Notes: generated by a model from the sequence alone, not told the origin. 64,000 nucleotides of DNA from Luminiphilus sp. (GCA_029253085.1 JAQXAF010000016.1:1-64000), one strand, 5' to 3'. Numbered from the stretch's first letter, positions 18,985 to 29,520 are shown. Numbers and translations: made by a program.

Positions 18985-19620
18985 TCACTCGGTTTTTTGC
19001 AGTAGATGACCGTAGTGGTTCTGATAATCCTTCTGTGAGGCAGCGATAACCTTGAGTGCTTCATCCCGACCGTAGACACCATCAACACGAATTTCGACAT
19101 TTTTCCCTGGAATCATTTTATACGTCGAAAAATAGTGTTGAAGGCGCTCGGTTTTAATCGGGGGCAGGTCTTTAATATCGTTAACCTCCCCCCAAATATT
19201 ATCGCCCTCGAGCACAGCGATAATTTTATCGTCAGCTTCGCCCTCATCAATCATCTGAATGCCACCGACAACCCTCGCATTGAGCAAGATATCAGCGCGG
19301 GTAATCAAGCGCTCTGAGAAAATACAAATATCTAGAGGATCACCGTCTGCAACATCGGCATGTGCACAGCGGGCCGCGACTTCCTCGGCACAGTAGGTAC
19401 GAGGAATGAAGCCATAGAGCGCTGGGGGTGTTGCTGTGGTCCGCTGTGGACGATCCACCATTAAAAAGCCGGTGTTTTTATCCAGTTCGTACTTGACGGT
19501 ATCGCTCGGTAGCATCTCGATGTAAGCCCGCACAATGCCGGGCTCAACACCTTCAGGTATGGGCTCGAGACCGTGCCAGGGGTGGCGTCTATAGGCTGAG
19601 AAGGGTTCGTCGGTATACAT
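18985..19620 (-). CDS. ppa: Inorganic pyrophosphatase (family I)
   Basis: VKYELDKNTGFLMVDRP ... YGFIPRTYC ... DGDPLDICIFSE. Confidence 0.93.
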   Translation of the reverse strand: MYTDEPFSAYRRHPWHGLEPIPEGVEPGIVRAYIEMLPSDTVKYELDKNTGFLMVDRPQRTTATPPALYGFIPRTYCAEEVAARCAHADVADGDPLDICIFSERLITRADILLNARVVGGIQMIDEGEADDKIIAVLEGDNIWGEVNDIKDLPPIKTERLQHYFSTYKMIPGKNVEIRVDGVYGRDEALKVIAASQKDYQNHYGHLLQKTE

Positions 19621-19764
19621 CTTTTAGGGCCTCCTGCCCTGGGTTCAAATAAATAATTATGCTGGAAACAGACACCGCTTTTGCGACGCGCCTAGGCTTC
19701 AAGGCCAGTCACAGATAGCCATGCGGTGTCGTGAAAGAAGGAGTCCAGTCCGAAACGGCGCGTA

Positions 19765-21033
19765 TTATAGCGACACTTTAAAGTTTTGGGCGAGTCGCTT
19801 TGCTACCGGAAGGTTTTTAAGCGTTGTATAAATGGGCATCCCGCCCTTGTACTGGGGATAGGCTTCGCCCTGTACCAGGGGTTCAAAATAGGCCCGTCCC
19901 GTTGGGCTCACGCCAAAGCCATCCCGGCTTATAAACTTTCGGGGCACCTTTTTTTCACGATTGGCAACCTTGGCTAGCGGGGTTTCGCCAATTCGCCAGC
20001 GATAGCGTTTGCCAGGCTCCCGGATAATCGTCGGCATAACCGCGTTTTTCCCTGCCAAGGCCATAGCAACCGCAGCTTCACCTACGGCATAAGCTTGGTC
20101 AACATCAGTTTGGCTCGCAATATGTCGCGCGGCTCTTTGCAGATAGTCAGATACGGCCCAATGGTATTTATATCCCAAACGACTTTTGATCATATTGGCC
20201 AGTGTAGGGGCAAGGCCCCCCAGTTGCGCATGTCCAAAGGCGTCGCGCACACCGCTATCGCTTAGAAAGCGACCGTCGGCAGTCTGTGCCCCCTCGGAGG
20301 CGACAATGACGCAGTAACCGCAGCGATTGACGGTTCTTTGAACTTTAGCGAGAAATCGTTTTTCATCAAAAGCGATTTCAGGAAAAAGTATGACGTGGGG
20401 TGCTCCACTTGCGTCTGTTTCCGCTAAGCAAGAGGCCCCGGCGATCCAACCTGCGTGTCGGCCCATTACCTCCAGGATAAAAACTTTTGTTGAGGTCTCG
20501 CACATCGAGGCGACATCTAGGGCAGCTTCCCGGGTAGATATAGCGACATACTTGGCGACTGAACCAAACCCCGGGGAATTGTCGGTGAAGGGAAGGTCAT
20601 TATCGATCGTCTTTGGAATGTGAATAGCCTGAAGGTTATAGCCCAGCTTTTGAGAAAGCTGTGAAACTTTTAGGCAGGTATCCGCTGAATCACCACCACC
20701 GTTATAAAAAAAATATCGAATATTGTGGGCCTGAAACACCGCGATTAAGCGCTCGTACTCTGCTCGGCTATCTTCGAGACTTCGCAGCTTGTATCGGCAA
20801 GACCCAAAGGCGCCGGCGGGGGTCGTCATCAAGCCTCGAATGGCGGCTTTGGTCTCTTTACTTGTATCGATCAGATCCTCGCGCAGGGCGCCCACAATGC
20901 CATTGCGGCCTGCGTAGACCTTGCCGATGGCATCTTTTCTTTTTGCAGCAGCTTCAAGGACTCCGCAAGCGGACGCATTGATGACTGGCGTGACGCCACC
21001 AGATTGCGCATAAAATGCATTGGCTTTGGGCAT
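19765..21033 (-). CDS. 6-phosphofructokinase, probably pyrophosphate-dependent type
   Basis: YAQSGGVTPVINASACGV, FYNGGGDSADT, IPKTIDNDLPFTDNSPGFGSVAKY, EVMGRHAGWIA; Lys in IPKTIDND typical of PPi-PFK. Confidence 0.88.
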   Translation of the reverse strand: MPKANAFYAQSGGVTPVINASACGVLEAAAKRKDAIGKVYAGRNGIVGALREDLIDTSKETKAAIRGLMTTPAGAFGSCRYKLRSLEDSRAEYERLIAVFQAHNIRYFFYNGGGDSADTCLKVSQLSQKLGYNLQAIHIPKTIDNDLPFTDNSPGFGSVAKYVAISTREAALDVASMCETSTKVFILEVMGRHAGWIAGASCLAETDASGAPHVILFPEIAFDEKRFLAKVQRTVNRCGYCVIVASEGAQTADGRFLSDSGVRDAFGHAQLGGLAPTLANMIKSRLGYKYHWAVSDYLQRAARHIASQTDVDQAYAVGEAAVAMALAGKNAVMPTIIREPGKRYRWRIGETPLAKVANREKKVPRKFISRDGFGVSPTGRAYFEPLVQGEAYPQYKGGMPIYTTLKNLPVAKRLAQNFKVSL

Positions 21034-21131
21034 GAGCTTGTCTTGGTTCAAGAAATAAGTTGCCTAAAATAGTGGGCTAGGCGGCTTAGTGCAATCCCCG
21101 TGGTAAACTTCAGCCATTAACGGAGTTAGAT

Positions 21132-22511
21132 GTGACACAACACATTCACATTGTTGGAATCTGTGGCACGTTCATGGGCGGTGTGGCACTACTGGCTCGG
21201 CAAATGGGCCATCAGGTGTCGGGTTCGGATGCCAATGTTTATCCACCCATGAGCTTGCAGTTAGCGGAAGCAGGTATCGTGCTGGCAGAGGGATTCTCTG
21301 CAGAAAATCTTGAGCCGCGGCCCGATTTAGTGGTGATGGGAAATGCGCTTTCCAGAGGAAATCCAGAAGTCGAGGCGGTGTTAGACCTGGGTCTGCCTTA
21401 CATTTCGGGGCCTCAGTGGTTGGGTGAAAATATCCTTGCCGGGCGCTGGGTCATCGCGGTGTCGGGTACTCATGGAAAGACCACCACCACCAGTATGCTC
21501 GCTTGGATTCTGGAGTATGCAGGGTTGGCGCCGGGATTTCTTGTAGGTGGCGTCCCTGCAAATTTTGGACTGTCTGCAAAGCTGGGGGACTCTGACTTCT
21601 TTGTGGTGGAGGCCGACGAGTACGACACGGCGTTTTTTGATAAACGATCAAAATTTGTGCACTACAAACCCCGTACCCTGGTGATAGCAAACCTTGAATA
21701 TGATCATGCTGACATCTTCCCAGATTTGGCCGCGATAGAGACACAATTCCATCATCTCGTTCGCTGTGTGCCCAGCCAGGGACTCATTATTCATGGGCAC
21801 GCGCCGCCTATTGACAGGGTGTTCTCCAAGGGTGTGTGGTCGCCGCGACAAAGCTTTGGCAATGAAACAGACAGCCAATGGAAGGTGCGGGCGTTGTCGG
21901 CGGCGGGAGAGCAGTTTGAGTTGACCTCACCTGAGGGCAAGAGTGAGCTGATTACCTGGTCCTTAATCGGTCAGCACAATCTTTTGAACGCCTGCGCTGC
22001 AGTCGCTGCAGCGCACCATGCTGGGGTTCCATTGCAGATAGCAGCCCAAGCTCTGGAGAATTTCAACGGTGTGAAACGGCGCCTTGAACTTCGGGGGACT
22101 CCGGGTGGGATAGCCATCTTTGACGACTTTGCGCATCATCCAACAGCCATTGCGATGACTCTTGAGGCAATGCGCCATCGTATTAGCGCAGAGTCTGGAC
22201 GCTTGCTTGCAGTGATTGAGCCGCGATCGGCTACCATGAAGGAAGGGCATCACGGTGTTTCGCTGGCGGCGGCTACCGAGGAGGCTGATCAAGTATTTTG
22301 GTACGAACCTCCCGGTTTATTATGGCCGTTGACAGAACTGGTGGCCGAGCAAACGGGGCAGTCGGTTTGGCAGCATATCGATACCTTAATTGACGCCGTT
22401 GTGGGTACTGCAAAAGCTGGGGACGCCGTCGTTGTAATGAGCAACGGGGGCTTTGGTGGCATTCATGAAAAACTGCTGCAACGCTTGGGCAAAACTGAGG
22501 ATTTGGGTTGA
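21132..22511 (+). CDS. mpl: UDP-N-acetylmuramate:L-alanyl-gamma-D-glutamyl-meso-diaminopimelate ligase
   Basis: HIVGICGTFMGGVALLARQMGHQVSGSDANVYPPMS; VSGTHGKTTTTSMLAWIL. Confidence 0.95.
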   Translation: MTQHIHIVGICGTFMGGVALLARQMGHQVSGSDANVYPPMSLQLAEAGIVLAEGFSAENLEPRPDLVVMGNALSRGNPEVEAVLDLGLPYISGPQWLGENILAGRWVIAVSGTHGKTTTTSMLAWILEYAGLAPGFLVGGVPANFGLSAKLGDSDFFVVEADEYDTAFFDKRSKFVHYKPRTLVIANLEYDHADIFPDLAAIETQFHHLVRCVPSQGLIIHGHAPPIDRVFSKGVWSPRQSFGNETDSQWKVRALSAAGEQFELTSPEGKSELITWSLIGQHNLLNACAAVAAAHHAGVPLQIAAQALENFNGVKRRLELRGTPGGIAIFDDFAHHPTAIAMTLEAMRHRISAESGRLLAVIEPRSATMKEGHHGVSLAAATEEADQVFWYEPPGLLWPLTELVAEQTGQSVWQHIDTLIDAVVGTAKAGDAVVVMSNGGFGGIHEKLLQRLGKTEDLG

Positions 22512-25099
22512 TCTCACTGAATATGATTGAGCGAACTTTCCGTCAGGTAACGAATAGAGCGTGGTTAGTTGTCGTTTTTTTCGGTTTGCTGGTAACGCTG
22601 GCGGGCAGTCAGTTGGATAAAATTCGGCTGGATGCTTCCTCAGATTCCCTGCTACTGCAGGGGGACCCAGATTTGGCTTTTTTCAGGGAAACCAGCCGTC
22701 ATTATGCCTCGGGCGAGTTTCTCATTCTTACTTGGCGCCCGTCCGGAGATTTACTGGCTGCCCCCTCACTTGAGCCGCTCGCCGCAATGGTCGAGGCTTT
22801 GCAAAAAATCCCGGGGGTATTGTCGGTAACCAGCATACTGGACGTTCCTTTATTGGAAAGCCCCCCTTTGAGTCTGACGGATCTGTCTGAGGCCGAGCAA
22901 CTACCCACGCTTCGCGATCCTACAATTGATACTGGACTCGCCTTTAAGGAGTTTACGACCAGTCCGGTGTATCGAGATCTTCTGGTGGGTGCTGCGGGAG
23001 ATGTCAGCGCTATTCAGGTTAGTTTAGCGACTGATCCAGCGGGCGCCGTGCTGCTAGATGAGCGTGAAGTCCTTCGCGATCGAGCCAGGACCAATGAGTT
23101 AGACCCCGAAGCGGAATTGCGTTTACCGGAGGTCGAGTCGCGCTATGACGCCTTTTTGGCTGCTGAGGCTGAGCGTCGCAGTGAGCTGGTTGCTGAGGTG
23201 AGGTCTGTTGCTGAGCAATTCAGACCCTATGCGGAGATTTTTGTGGGTGGGGTGCCCATGATCGCCGCAGATATGATCGATTTTATCCGTGCTGACCTGG
23301 TCGTATTTGGCATCGCTATTATCGGCATTATGGTACTCGTGCTGGGCATCATTTTTCGAGACTGGCGCTGGGTTCTGATTCCCATTCTAAATTGTTCGGT
23401 GACCGCTGCCATGATGCTGGGACTCTTGGGCTTCTTGGACTGGCGCATGAGCGTAATTTCTTCAAATTTTGTTGCTGTCCTTTTGATCATTACGCTCTCC
23501 TTATCGGTTCACCTCGTGGTGCGATATCGCGAATTAGAGCAGCTACAACCGCATCAGAGCCGCCGTCTTCGTGCCGCGAGTGCGGCGCAACTGATGCTAG
23601 TGCCCTGCAGTTACACGGCGCTGACTACCATTGTGGCCTTTGCGTCTTTGATGGTTGCGGGTATTCAGCCCGTGATCGACTTTGGTTTGATGATGACTGT
23701 AGGCATTGTGCTCGCGTTTGTTACGACCTTTATGTTGGTGCCGGCACTAATTTCCTTTTTGCCTTCTCCCATTAAGATTGTCCCGATTCCAGTGGATAAC
23801 GGAATGACCGTTCGATTTGCTGGCTGGGTTGAACGTTACGGAACAGGGGTGTTGTTGTTTTCTGGTCTCTTGATCGTCGTCGTCGCGGTGGGCATTTCTC
23901 GGTTAAAGGTGGAGAATCGATTCATTGATTACTTTAAGGAGAGTACGGAGATTTATCAGGGCATGGAATTACTGGATGCCCGCTTGGGTGGAACGATTCC
24001 GCTCGATATTGTGCTTTATCCGCCACGACAGGAAAGATCTATCGATACCGAGGTTGACGGCAGGGTAGATACACCGGAACCGGAGCGTTCAGATTTTGGG
24101 GCGGTCACAGGGAGTGACATGTTCGACGATTCTTTTGCGGATGACCCCTTTGGAGACGACGGTTTTGGTGGCGGTGATTTTTTTGCTGAGGAGGGCAGCG
24201 TTGCGCCGTCTTTCTGGTTTTCACCTCAGGGTCGCGATCTTCTTGATCGGGCTCATGGGTTGGTCGAGCACCGTACCGAAACGGGTAAGGTCTTGTCCCT
24301 ATCCACCGCATTTGAGGTGATGGACGGTTTATACGGTGCCCCTTTGGGCGCTATTGAATTAGCGCTAGTGCAAAATAGTATGCCAGAGGATGTCGCCGCG
24401 ACACTGGTGAGGCCTTATTTTTATCCTGAGACCGATGAGGCTCGAATATCTGTTAGGGCAAAAGAAACCAGTCGAGATTTAAAGCGCGATCAGTTTCTTC
24501 GAGAACTGCATTTAGAGCTGGTAGACACACTCGATGTCGCACCAGAGCGCATTCAGTTCACGTCGTTACTCGTGCTGTACAACAATGTGCTTCAGAGTCT
24601 TTTTAAGTCGCAAATCCTAACGTTAGGCGTTGTATTTTTAGTCATAGGACTCATGTTTTGGGGTTTATTTCGCTCTTTACCTTTAGCGCTGTTGGCGTTG
24701 GCTCCCAACGTTCTTGCTGCGGGTCTTGTCTTAGGGGTGATGGGCCTTTTCGGTATTCCCCTCGATATTATGACGATAACGATTGCAGCCATAGTGGTCG
24801 GTATCGGTGTCGATGATTGCATTCACTACATTCATCGGTTTCGCAGTGAGTTTGCGATCGATCGAAATTATCACGCAGCGATGCGCAGGAGCCATGCCAG
24901 TATTGGTAGAGCCATGTATTACACAACGCTTACCGTGATGGTTGGGTTTTCGTTACTGACACTTTCTAATTTCACCCCCAGTTTGTACTTTGGTCTTCTT
25001 ACTGATTTAGCGATGGTAGCGGCTGTTGCGGGGGCGCTGCTGTTATTGCCCCAGTTGATTTTGGTCTTTCGGCCCTTGGGACCTGAAGGTGGTCGATGA
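22508..25099 (+). CDS. RND/MMPL family transporter
   Basis: Multi-TM RND architecture with two repeats (ISSNFVAVLLIITLSLSVHLVVRYRE; TITIAAIVVGIGVDDCIHYIHRFR). Confidence 0.88.
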   Translation: MISLNMIERTFRQVTNRAWLVVVFFGLLVTLAGSQLDKIRLDASSDSLLLQGDPDLAFFRETSRHYASGEFLILTWRPSGDLLAAPSLEPLAAMVEALQKIPGVLSVTSILDVPLLESPPLSLTDLSEAEQLPTLRDPTIDTGLAFKEFTTSPVYRDLLVGAAGDVSAIQVSLATDPAGAVLLDEREVLRDRARTNELDPEAELRLPEVESRYDAFLAAEAERRSELVAEVRSVAEQFRPYAEIFVGGVPMIAADMIDFIRADLVVFGIAIIGIMVLVLGIIFRDWRWVLIPILNCSVTAAMMLGLLGFLDWRMSVISSNFVAVLLIITLSLSVHLVVRYRELEQLQPHQSRRLRAASAAQLMLVPCSYTALTTIVAFASLMVAGIQPVIDFGLMMTVGIVLAFVTTFMLVPALISFLPSPIKIVPIPVDNGMTVRFAGWVERYGTGVLLFSGLLIVVVAVGISRLKVENRFIDYFKESTEIYQGMELLDARLGGTIPLDIVLYPPRQERSIDTEVDGRVDTPEPERSDFGAVTGSDMFDDSFADDPFGDDGFGGGDFFAEEGSVAPSFWFSPQGRDLLDRAHGLVEHRTETGKVLSLSTAFEVMDGLYGAPLGAIELALVQNSMPEDVAATLVRPYFYPETDEARISVRAKETSRDLKRDQFLRELHLELVDTLDVAPERIQFTSLLVLYNNVLQSLFKSQILTLGVVFLVIGLMFWGLFRSLPLALLALAPNVLAAGLVLGVMGLFGIPLDIMTITIAAIVVGIGVDDCIHYIHRFRSEFAIDRNYHAAMRRSHASIGRAMYYTTLTVMVGFSLLTLSNFTPSLYFGLLTDLAMVAAVAGALLLLPQLILVFRPLGPEGGR

Positions 25100-25370
25100 G
25101 CTTTTTATGTGTCGCTCGGGTTGCGGTGCCTGCTGTATAGCTCCGGGTATCACACGTCCTTTTTTCGGCATGCCGGAGGGTAAACCCCCAGGGATACCCT
25201 GTGTTCACCTAGATGCGGCCAGGGGTTGTGACCTATACCAAGATGCTCGGAGACCGGCGGTGTGCGGCAACTTTAAAGCCGAGGTCGAAGTCTGTGGTGA
25301 CAGCGCTGAGCAAGCGTTAGAGTTATTAAATACATTAGAACGCGCCAGCCACCCTGAGATTGCATCATGA
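25089..25370 (+). CDS. YkgJ-family cysteine cluster protein
   Basis: FMCRSGCGACCIAPG ... GIPCVHLD ... CDLYQDARRPAVCGNF. Confidence 0.85.
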   Translation: MVDELFMCRSGCGACCIAPGITRPFFGMPEGKPPGIPCVHLDAARGCDLYQDARRPAVCGNFKAEVEVCGDSAEQALELLNTLERASHPEIAS

Positions 25371-25966
25371 CTGAGATACCGCTCTTCCCCTTGTCATCGG
25401 CACTTGTCCCTTACGGATATATGCCGCTTCAGATATTTGAGCAGCGGTATTTGGACATGGTGGCGGCTTGTATGCGCACAGGCACAGGATTTGGCGTGGT
25501 CTGGTTGCGGGAGGGCTCTGAGGTCAGCGGAGGATCGCATAACACGCCTGATGTCGGAGACTATGGTACTCACGCCCGGATAACGGACTTCGATCAACTT
25601 CCCAACGGGTTACTGGGTATCACCATTCGCGGTGAGGAGCGCTTCAATATTGCTGAGGTGTGGCGCGATCCCTCGGGTCTTATCCGCTCTCGAGTGAGCA
25701 TGGAGGCCCCATTGGCGCCGGCACCGATGACTGACGATTGGCGTTCCTTGGAGATCGTACTGCGAGGATTAGAGTCTCACCCCCATATTCAGCGGATGAA
25801 TTTGACCATTGATTACGACAACGCTTGGGAGGTAGCTTTTACTCTGATACAGCTTTTACCGTTTGATGAATCCATTAAATATGAACTGTTGGGGCTGTCG
25901 ACCCTAGATGAGCTGATTGTTGAGCTGGATATCTTGCTCAACCAGATTTCAGGCGAGGACGGATGA
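25367..25966 (+). CDS. LON substrate-binding domain protein
   Basis: IPLFPLSSALVPYGYMPLQIFEQRYLDMVAACMRTGTGFGVV. Confidence 0.9.
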   Translation: MTEIPLFPLSSALVPYGYMPLQIFEQRYLDMVAACMRTGTGFGVVWLREGSEVSGGSHNTPDVGDYGTHARITDFDQLPNGLLGITIRGEERFNIAEVWRDPSGLIRSRVSMEAPLAPAPMTDDWRSLEIVLRGLESHPHIQRMNLTIDYDNAWEVAFTLIQLLPFDESIKYELLGLSTLDELIVELDILLNQISGEDG

Positions 25967-26027
25967 TTTTGGAGATCGGGCAGAATTTGTTAGATTTTGC
26001 TCATTGCATAAGCCGAGGGTGATACGC

Positions 26028-27782
26028 ATGTACGATCTACTCATTAAAGGCGGCACCGTGGTAGACGGTTCTGGTGGGATGCCTTACGTGGCCGATGTCG
26101 CTATCAGTGATGGTCTTATTGCAGCCGTTGGGCAAGATTTAGGTTCTGCTGAGCGAGAGATCGAGGCTGAGGGTTGCTACGTAACCCCGGGATTTGTCGA
26201 TATACATACCCATTACGACGGCCAGGCCACCTGGGATCAGGAAATGGCGCCGTCGGCATGGCACGGCATTACTACCGTGGTGATGGGGAATTGTGGCGTG
26301 GGTTTTGCTCCGGCAGCGAAGGATCGGCACGATTGGCTTATCGGTTTGATGGAGGGTGTTGAGGATATTCCCGGGTCGGCTTTGTCCGAGGGGATGAAGT
26401 GGAATTGGGAATCTTTCCCTGAGTACCTGGATGCCTTAGAGGCCCTTCCCAGAAGTATCGATATAGCGACTCAGGTTCCTCATGGTGCTGTTCGAGCTTA
26501 TGTAATGGGTGATCGTGGTGCTGCCAACGAAGCACCTACCGAAACAGATATTGCTCGGATGTCGTCCATTGTTGAAGAAGGTTTGCGAGCCGGTGCACTG
26601 GGGTTTTCAACCTCACGTACGGTGCTGCACAAGTCAGTTGATGGCGAGCTGGTGCCCGGAACAACGGCGACACCAGAGGAGCTAATCGGTATTGGGCGAG
26701 CCATGGGGCGAGTAGGTTATGGCGTATTTGAGCTGTCAAGCGACCTGATGCCCGAGTGGAATGAATTTGAATGGATGGGTGCGCTCAGTCGTGAGACCGG
26801 GTTGCCGGTAAGTTTTACGGCACTGCAATCTCCGATAAAGGCGATGGCACTCGAGAATCAACTCGCCTCAATGCGTGATGAAAATGCACGAGGAGCACAT
26901 CTGGTGGCGCAGATTGCGTTGCGGGGTACTGGGTTGATTTTGGGTTGGCAGGCGACCTTCCATCCCTTTGCCTTTAAACCCAGTTGGTTAGCTATTAAGG
27001 ACCTCACCTGGCCTGAGCAGCTACAAACGCTGCGGGATCCCAAGTTCAAAGAGCAGCTTTTGGCCGAGGAGCACGACCTGCCTGAAACGGATCTTAAATT
27101 GCTGCTGGAGCTTATGATTGCTGCCTTTCAAATGCAGTATCCAATGGCTGACGGTTTCGACTACGAGCCTACTGCGGAAGATTCAATCGCTGCGCGGGCA
27201 AAGCAAGCGGGTATGTCACCCGAGGCTTTTGCTTATGATGCGATGATGGCTAGCGATGGTCAGGGTTTTATCTATTTCCCGCTGCTGAACTATGCTGACG
27301 GTAACCTCGATTTTTTGGAGCCGATTCTCGCATCGGATGACTGTGTTAACTCTTTGTCTGATGGCGGAGCCCACTGTGGGACGATTTGCGATGCCGCAGC
27401 GACCACTTTTTTATTACAGCACTGGGTCCGTGATCGCAGCAACGGCCGCATACCCATCGAGCGAGCCATTCAGCGCCAGTGTGCCCACACAGCGCAGCTC
27501 TATGGGCTCAATGATCGTGGTTTACTTTCAGAGGGTTACTTGGCAGACCTAAATATTATTGATCTTGAGGCATTGGGATTAAATCAGCCTTGGGTCGCTC
27601 ATGACCTCCCCGCCGGTGGCATGCGCTTGTTGCAGGACGCGCGTGGTTATCGAGCGACGATTAAGTCGGGGGTGGTGACCTTCAGTGACGGTAAGTTCCA
27701 TGGGCAGTACCCAGGGTCGCTTATTCGCGGCCCTCAGGCATCTCCGGCCACTGCCAGCCACCAAGTCGCTGCCACTGATTGA
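26028..27782 (+). CDS. N-acyl-D-amino-acid deacylase/D-aminoacylase-like amidohydrolase
   Basis: YDLLIKGGTVVDGSGGMPYVADVAI; VTPGFVDIHTHYDGQATWD; VVMGNCGVGFAP; SDGGAHCGTICDAAATTFLL. Confidence 0.9.
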   Translation: MYDLLIKGGTVVDGSGGMPYVADVAISDGLIAAVGQDLGSAEREIEAEGCYVTPGFVDIHTHYDGQATWDQEMAPSAWHGITTVVMGNCGVGFAPAAKDRHDWLIGLMEGVEDIPGSALSEGMKWNWESFPEYLDALEALPRSIDIATQVPHGAVRAYVMGDRGAANEAPTETDIARMSSIVEEGLRAGALGFSTSRTVLHKSVDGELVPGTTATPEELIGIGRAMGRVGYGVFELSSDLMPEWNEFEWMGALSRETGLPVSFTALQSPIKAMALENQLASMRDENARGAHLVAQIALRGTGLILGWQATFHPFAFKPSWLAIKDLTWPEQLQTLRDPKFKEQLLAEEHDLPETDLKLLLELMIAAFQMQYPMADGFDYEPTAEDSIAARAKQAGMSPEAFAYDAMMASDGQGFIYFPLLNYADGNLDFLEPILASDDCVNSLSDGGAHCGTICDAAATTFLLQHWVRDRSNGRIPIERAIQRQCAHTAQLYGLNDRGLLSEGYLADLNIIDLEALGLNQPWVAHDLPAGGMRLLQDARGYRATIKSGVVTFSDGKFHGQYPGSLIRGPQASPATASHQVAATD

Positions 27783-28371
27783 CGATGCAGCAGAATAGCT
27801 CGGCGGTTTTAGCCGCATCGTAGGCGGCCGAGTGGGCTTCGCTGTTATTGAATTCGATTCCTGCTCGTCGGCAAGCCTGTGCAAGTACCGTGTGCCCGAA
27901 GGCAAGCCCGGCGAGGGTGGCGGTATCGAAATGGGAAAAGGGGTGGAAGGGGTTGCGTTTAATGTCGCATCGCAGGCTGGCACTGTTGATAAAGCCTGCA
28001 TCAAAGTGGGCATTGTGCCCTACCAATATCGCCCTATTGCATCCCGTATCCCGAACTTCTTTGCGAATCCGGGTAAAGAGCTCCCCTAGTGCAATGGCCT
28101 CAGGCAGTGCGGCGCGAAGGGGGTTCTCTGGGTCTATGCCTGTAAACTCAAGGGCCGATGGCTCAAGGTTAGCACCTTCGAAGGGTTCCACATTAAAGCT
28201 GAGGGTGTCTCCCTGAACTACCTCGCCTCTATCGTCCACGTGAATCAATGTGGCAGCCACCTCGAGCAGCGCGTCGGTTGCGGCATTAAAACCCCCAGTC
28301 TCTACATCGACGATAACCGGTAGAAAGCCTCTGAAGCGATCTCGCATACGATAGTCGGGTATCGAGGTCAT
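27721..28371 (-). CDS. rnt: Ribonuclease T
   Basis: RFRGFLPVIVDVETGGFNAATDALLEVAA; GHNAHFDAGFI; ATG overlaps pyrC stop (ATGA). Confidence 0.94.
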   Translation of the reverse strand: MTSIPDYRMRDRFRGFLPVIVDVETGGFNAATDALLEVAATLIHVDDRGEVVQGDTLSFNVEPFEGANLEPSALEFTGIDPENPLRAALPEAIALGELFTRIRKEVRDTGCNRAILVGHNAHFDAGFINSASLRCDIKRNPFHPFSHFDTATLAGLAFGHTVLAQACRRAGIEFNNSEAHSAAYDAAKTAELFCCIVNQWQRLGGWQWPEMPEGRE

Positions 28372-29408
28372 GACACAAGCTCCCACCGCAACATCTCACC
28401 CGCACGAATAGGGATGAGTGTGTCTTCATCACCTAGAGACAGCTGGGCTGCGACCGGGTTTGCGTTCTGTATCAAGGTAATGGTCGTTTCGTTACGCGGT
28501 AGCCGATAAAAATCGGCACCAAAATGACTCGCAAAGCCCTCTAGCTGCCCCAGAGCGCCCTCAGCTTCAAAGACCTCGGCATAAAGTTCCATGGCCGCGT
28601 GGCCGGTGTAACAGCCGGCACAGCCACAGCTAGACTCTTTGTCCGCACGAACATGGGGCGCCGAGTCTGTACCTAGAAAAAAACGGGGATTACCCGAGGT
28701 TGCCGCTCGGCAAAGTGCCATTCTATGTTGATCGCGTTTTAAAATAGGTAAACAAAAGAAATGGGGCCGAATTCCTCCCACCAGCATGTCATTACGATTG
28801 TAAAGCAGGTGATGTGCGGTGATGGTTGCAGCGACACCCTCTCTGGCCGCCACAACGAAAGCAACAGCGTCCTCGGTGGTGATGTGCTCGAAGATCACCC
28901 GCAAACCGGGAAAACGATCGACGAGGGGCCCTAGGTGCTGGTCAATAAAAACTTTTTCACGATCAAAAATATCGACATCAGAATCCGTGACTTCACCATG
29001 TATTAACAGGGGCACATCATGCTTTTCCATAGCCTCAAAGACTGGAAAAAGGCTGGACAGGTCGTTAACACCGGCGGCGGAGTTGGTCGTAGCGCCAGCG
29101 GGGTAGAGTTTTATGGCGTGAACTACCGAGGAGTCAGCGAGGCGAGCGACCTCAGCAGCTGAGGTGTTATCTGTAAGGTAGAGGGTCATAAGGGGGTCAA
29201 AGTGTCGATTTTCAGGCGTCAATGCGCTAATAATTCGGTCACGATAGGCCTCGGCGGCGGCAACATTTACAACGGGAGGGGCAAGATTGGGCATAACTAC
29301 CGCGCGATGCGCCCAGCGGGCAATATCATTGGCGGTCCTCTTTAATGCGGATCCGTCTCTCAGGTGAACATGCCAGTCGTCTGGTTGAGTGATGGTAAGT
29401 GTTTTCAT
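28368..29408 (-). CDS. pyrC: Dihydroorotase
   Basis: MKTLTITQPDDWHVHLRDG; LIHGEVTD; FFLGTDSAPH. Confidence 0.96.
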   Translation of the reverse strand: MKTLTITQPDDWHVHLRDGSALKRTANDIARWAHRAVVMPNLAPPVVNVAAAEAYRDRIISALTPENRHFDPLMTLYLTDNTSAAEVARLADSSVVHAIKLYPAGATTNSAAGVNDLSSLFPVFEAMEKHDVPLLIHGEVTDSDVDIFDREKVFIDQHLGPLVDRFPGLRVIFEHITTEDAVAFVVAAREGVAATITAHHLLYNRNDMLVGGIRPHFFCLPILKRDQHRMALCRAATSGNPRFFLGTDSAPHVRADKESSCGCAGCYTGHAAMELYAEVFEAEGALGQLEGFASHFGADFYRLPRNETTITLIQNANPVAAQLSLGDEDTLIPIRAGEMLRWELVS

Positions 29409-29520
29409 AGCGAGCTCCGTACTATGTGCTAAGTCTATCAGGGGTGCGCTGGGCAAGCCCACACTCTAGGCGTAAACTTGGCGCCTCTTATCCCTTCACT
29501 GTTTTAAAGGTTGTGTGTCC

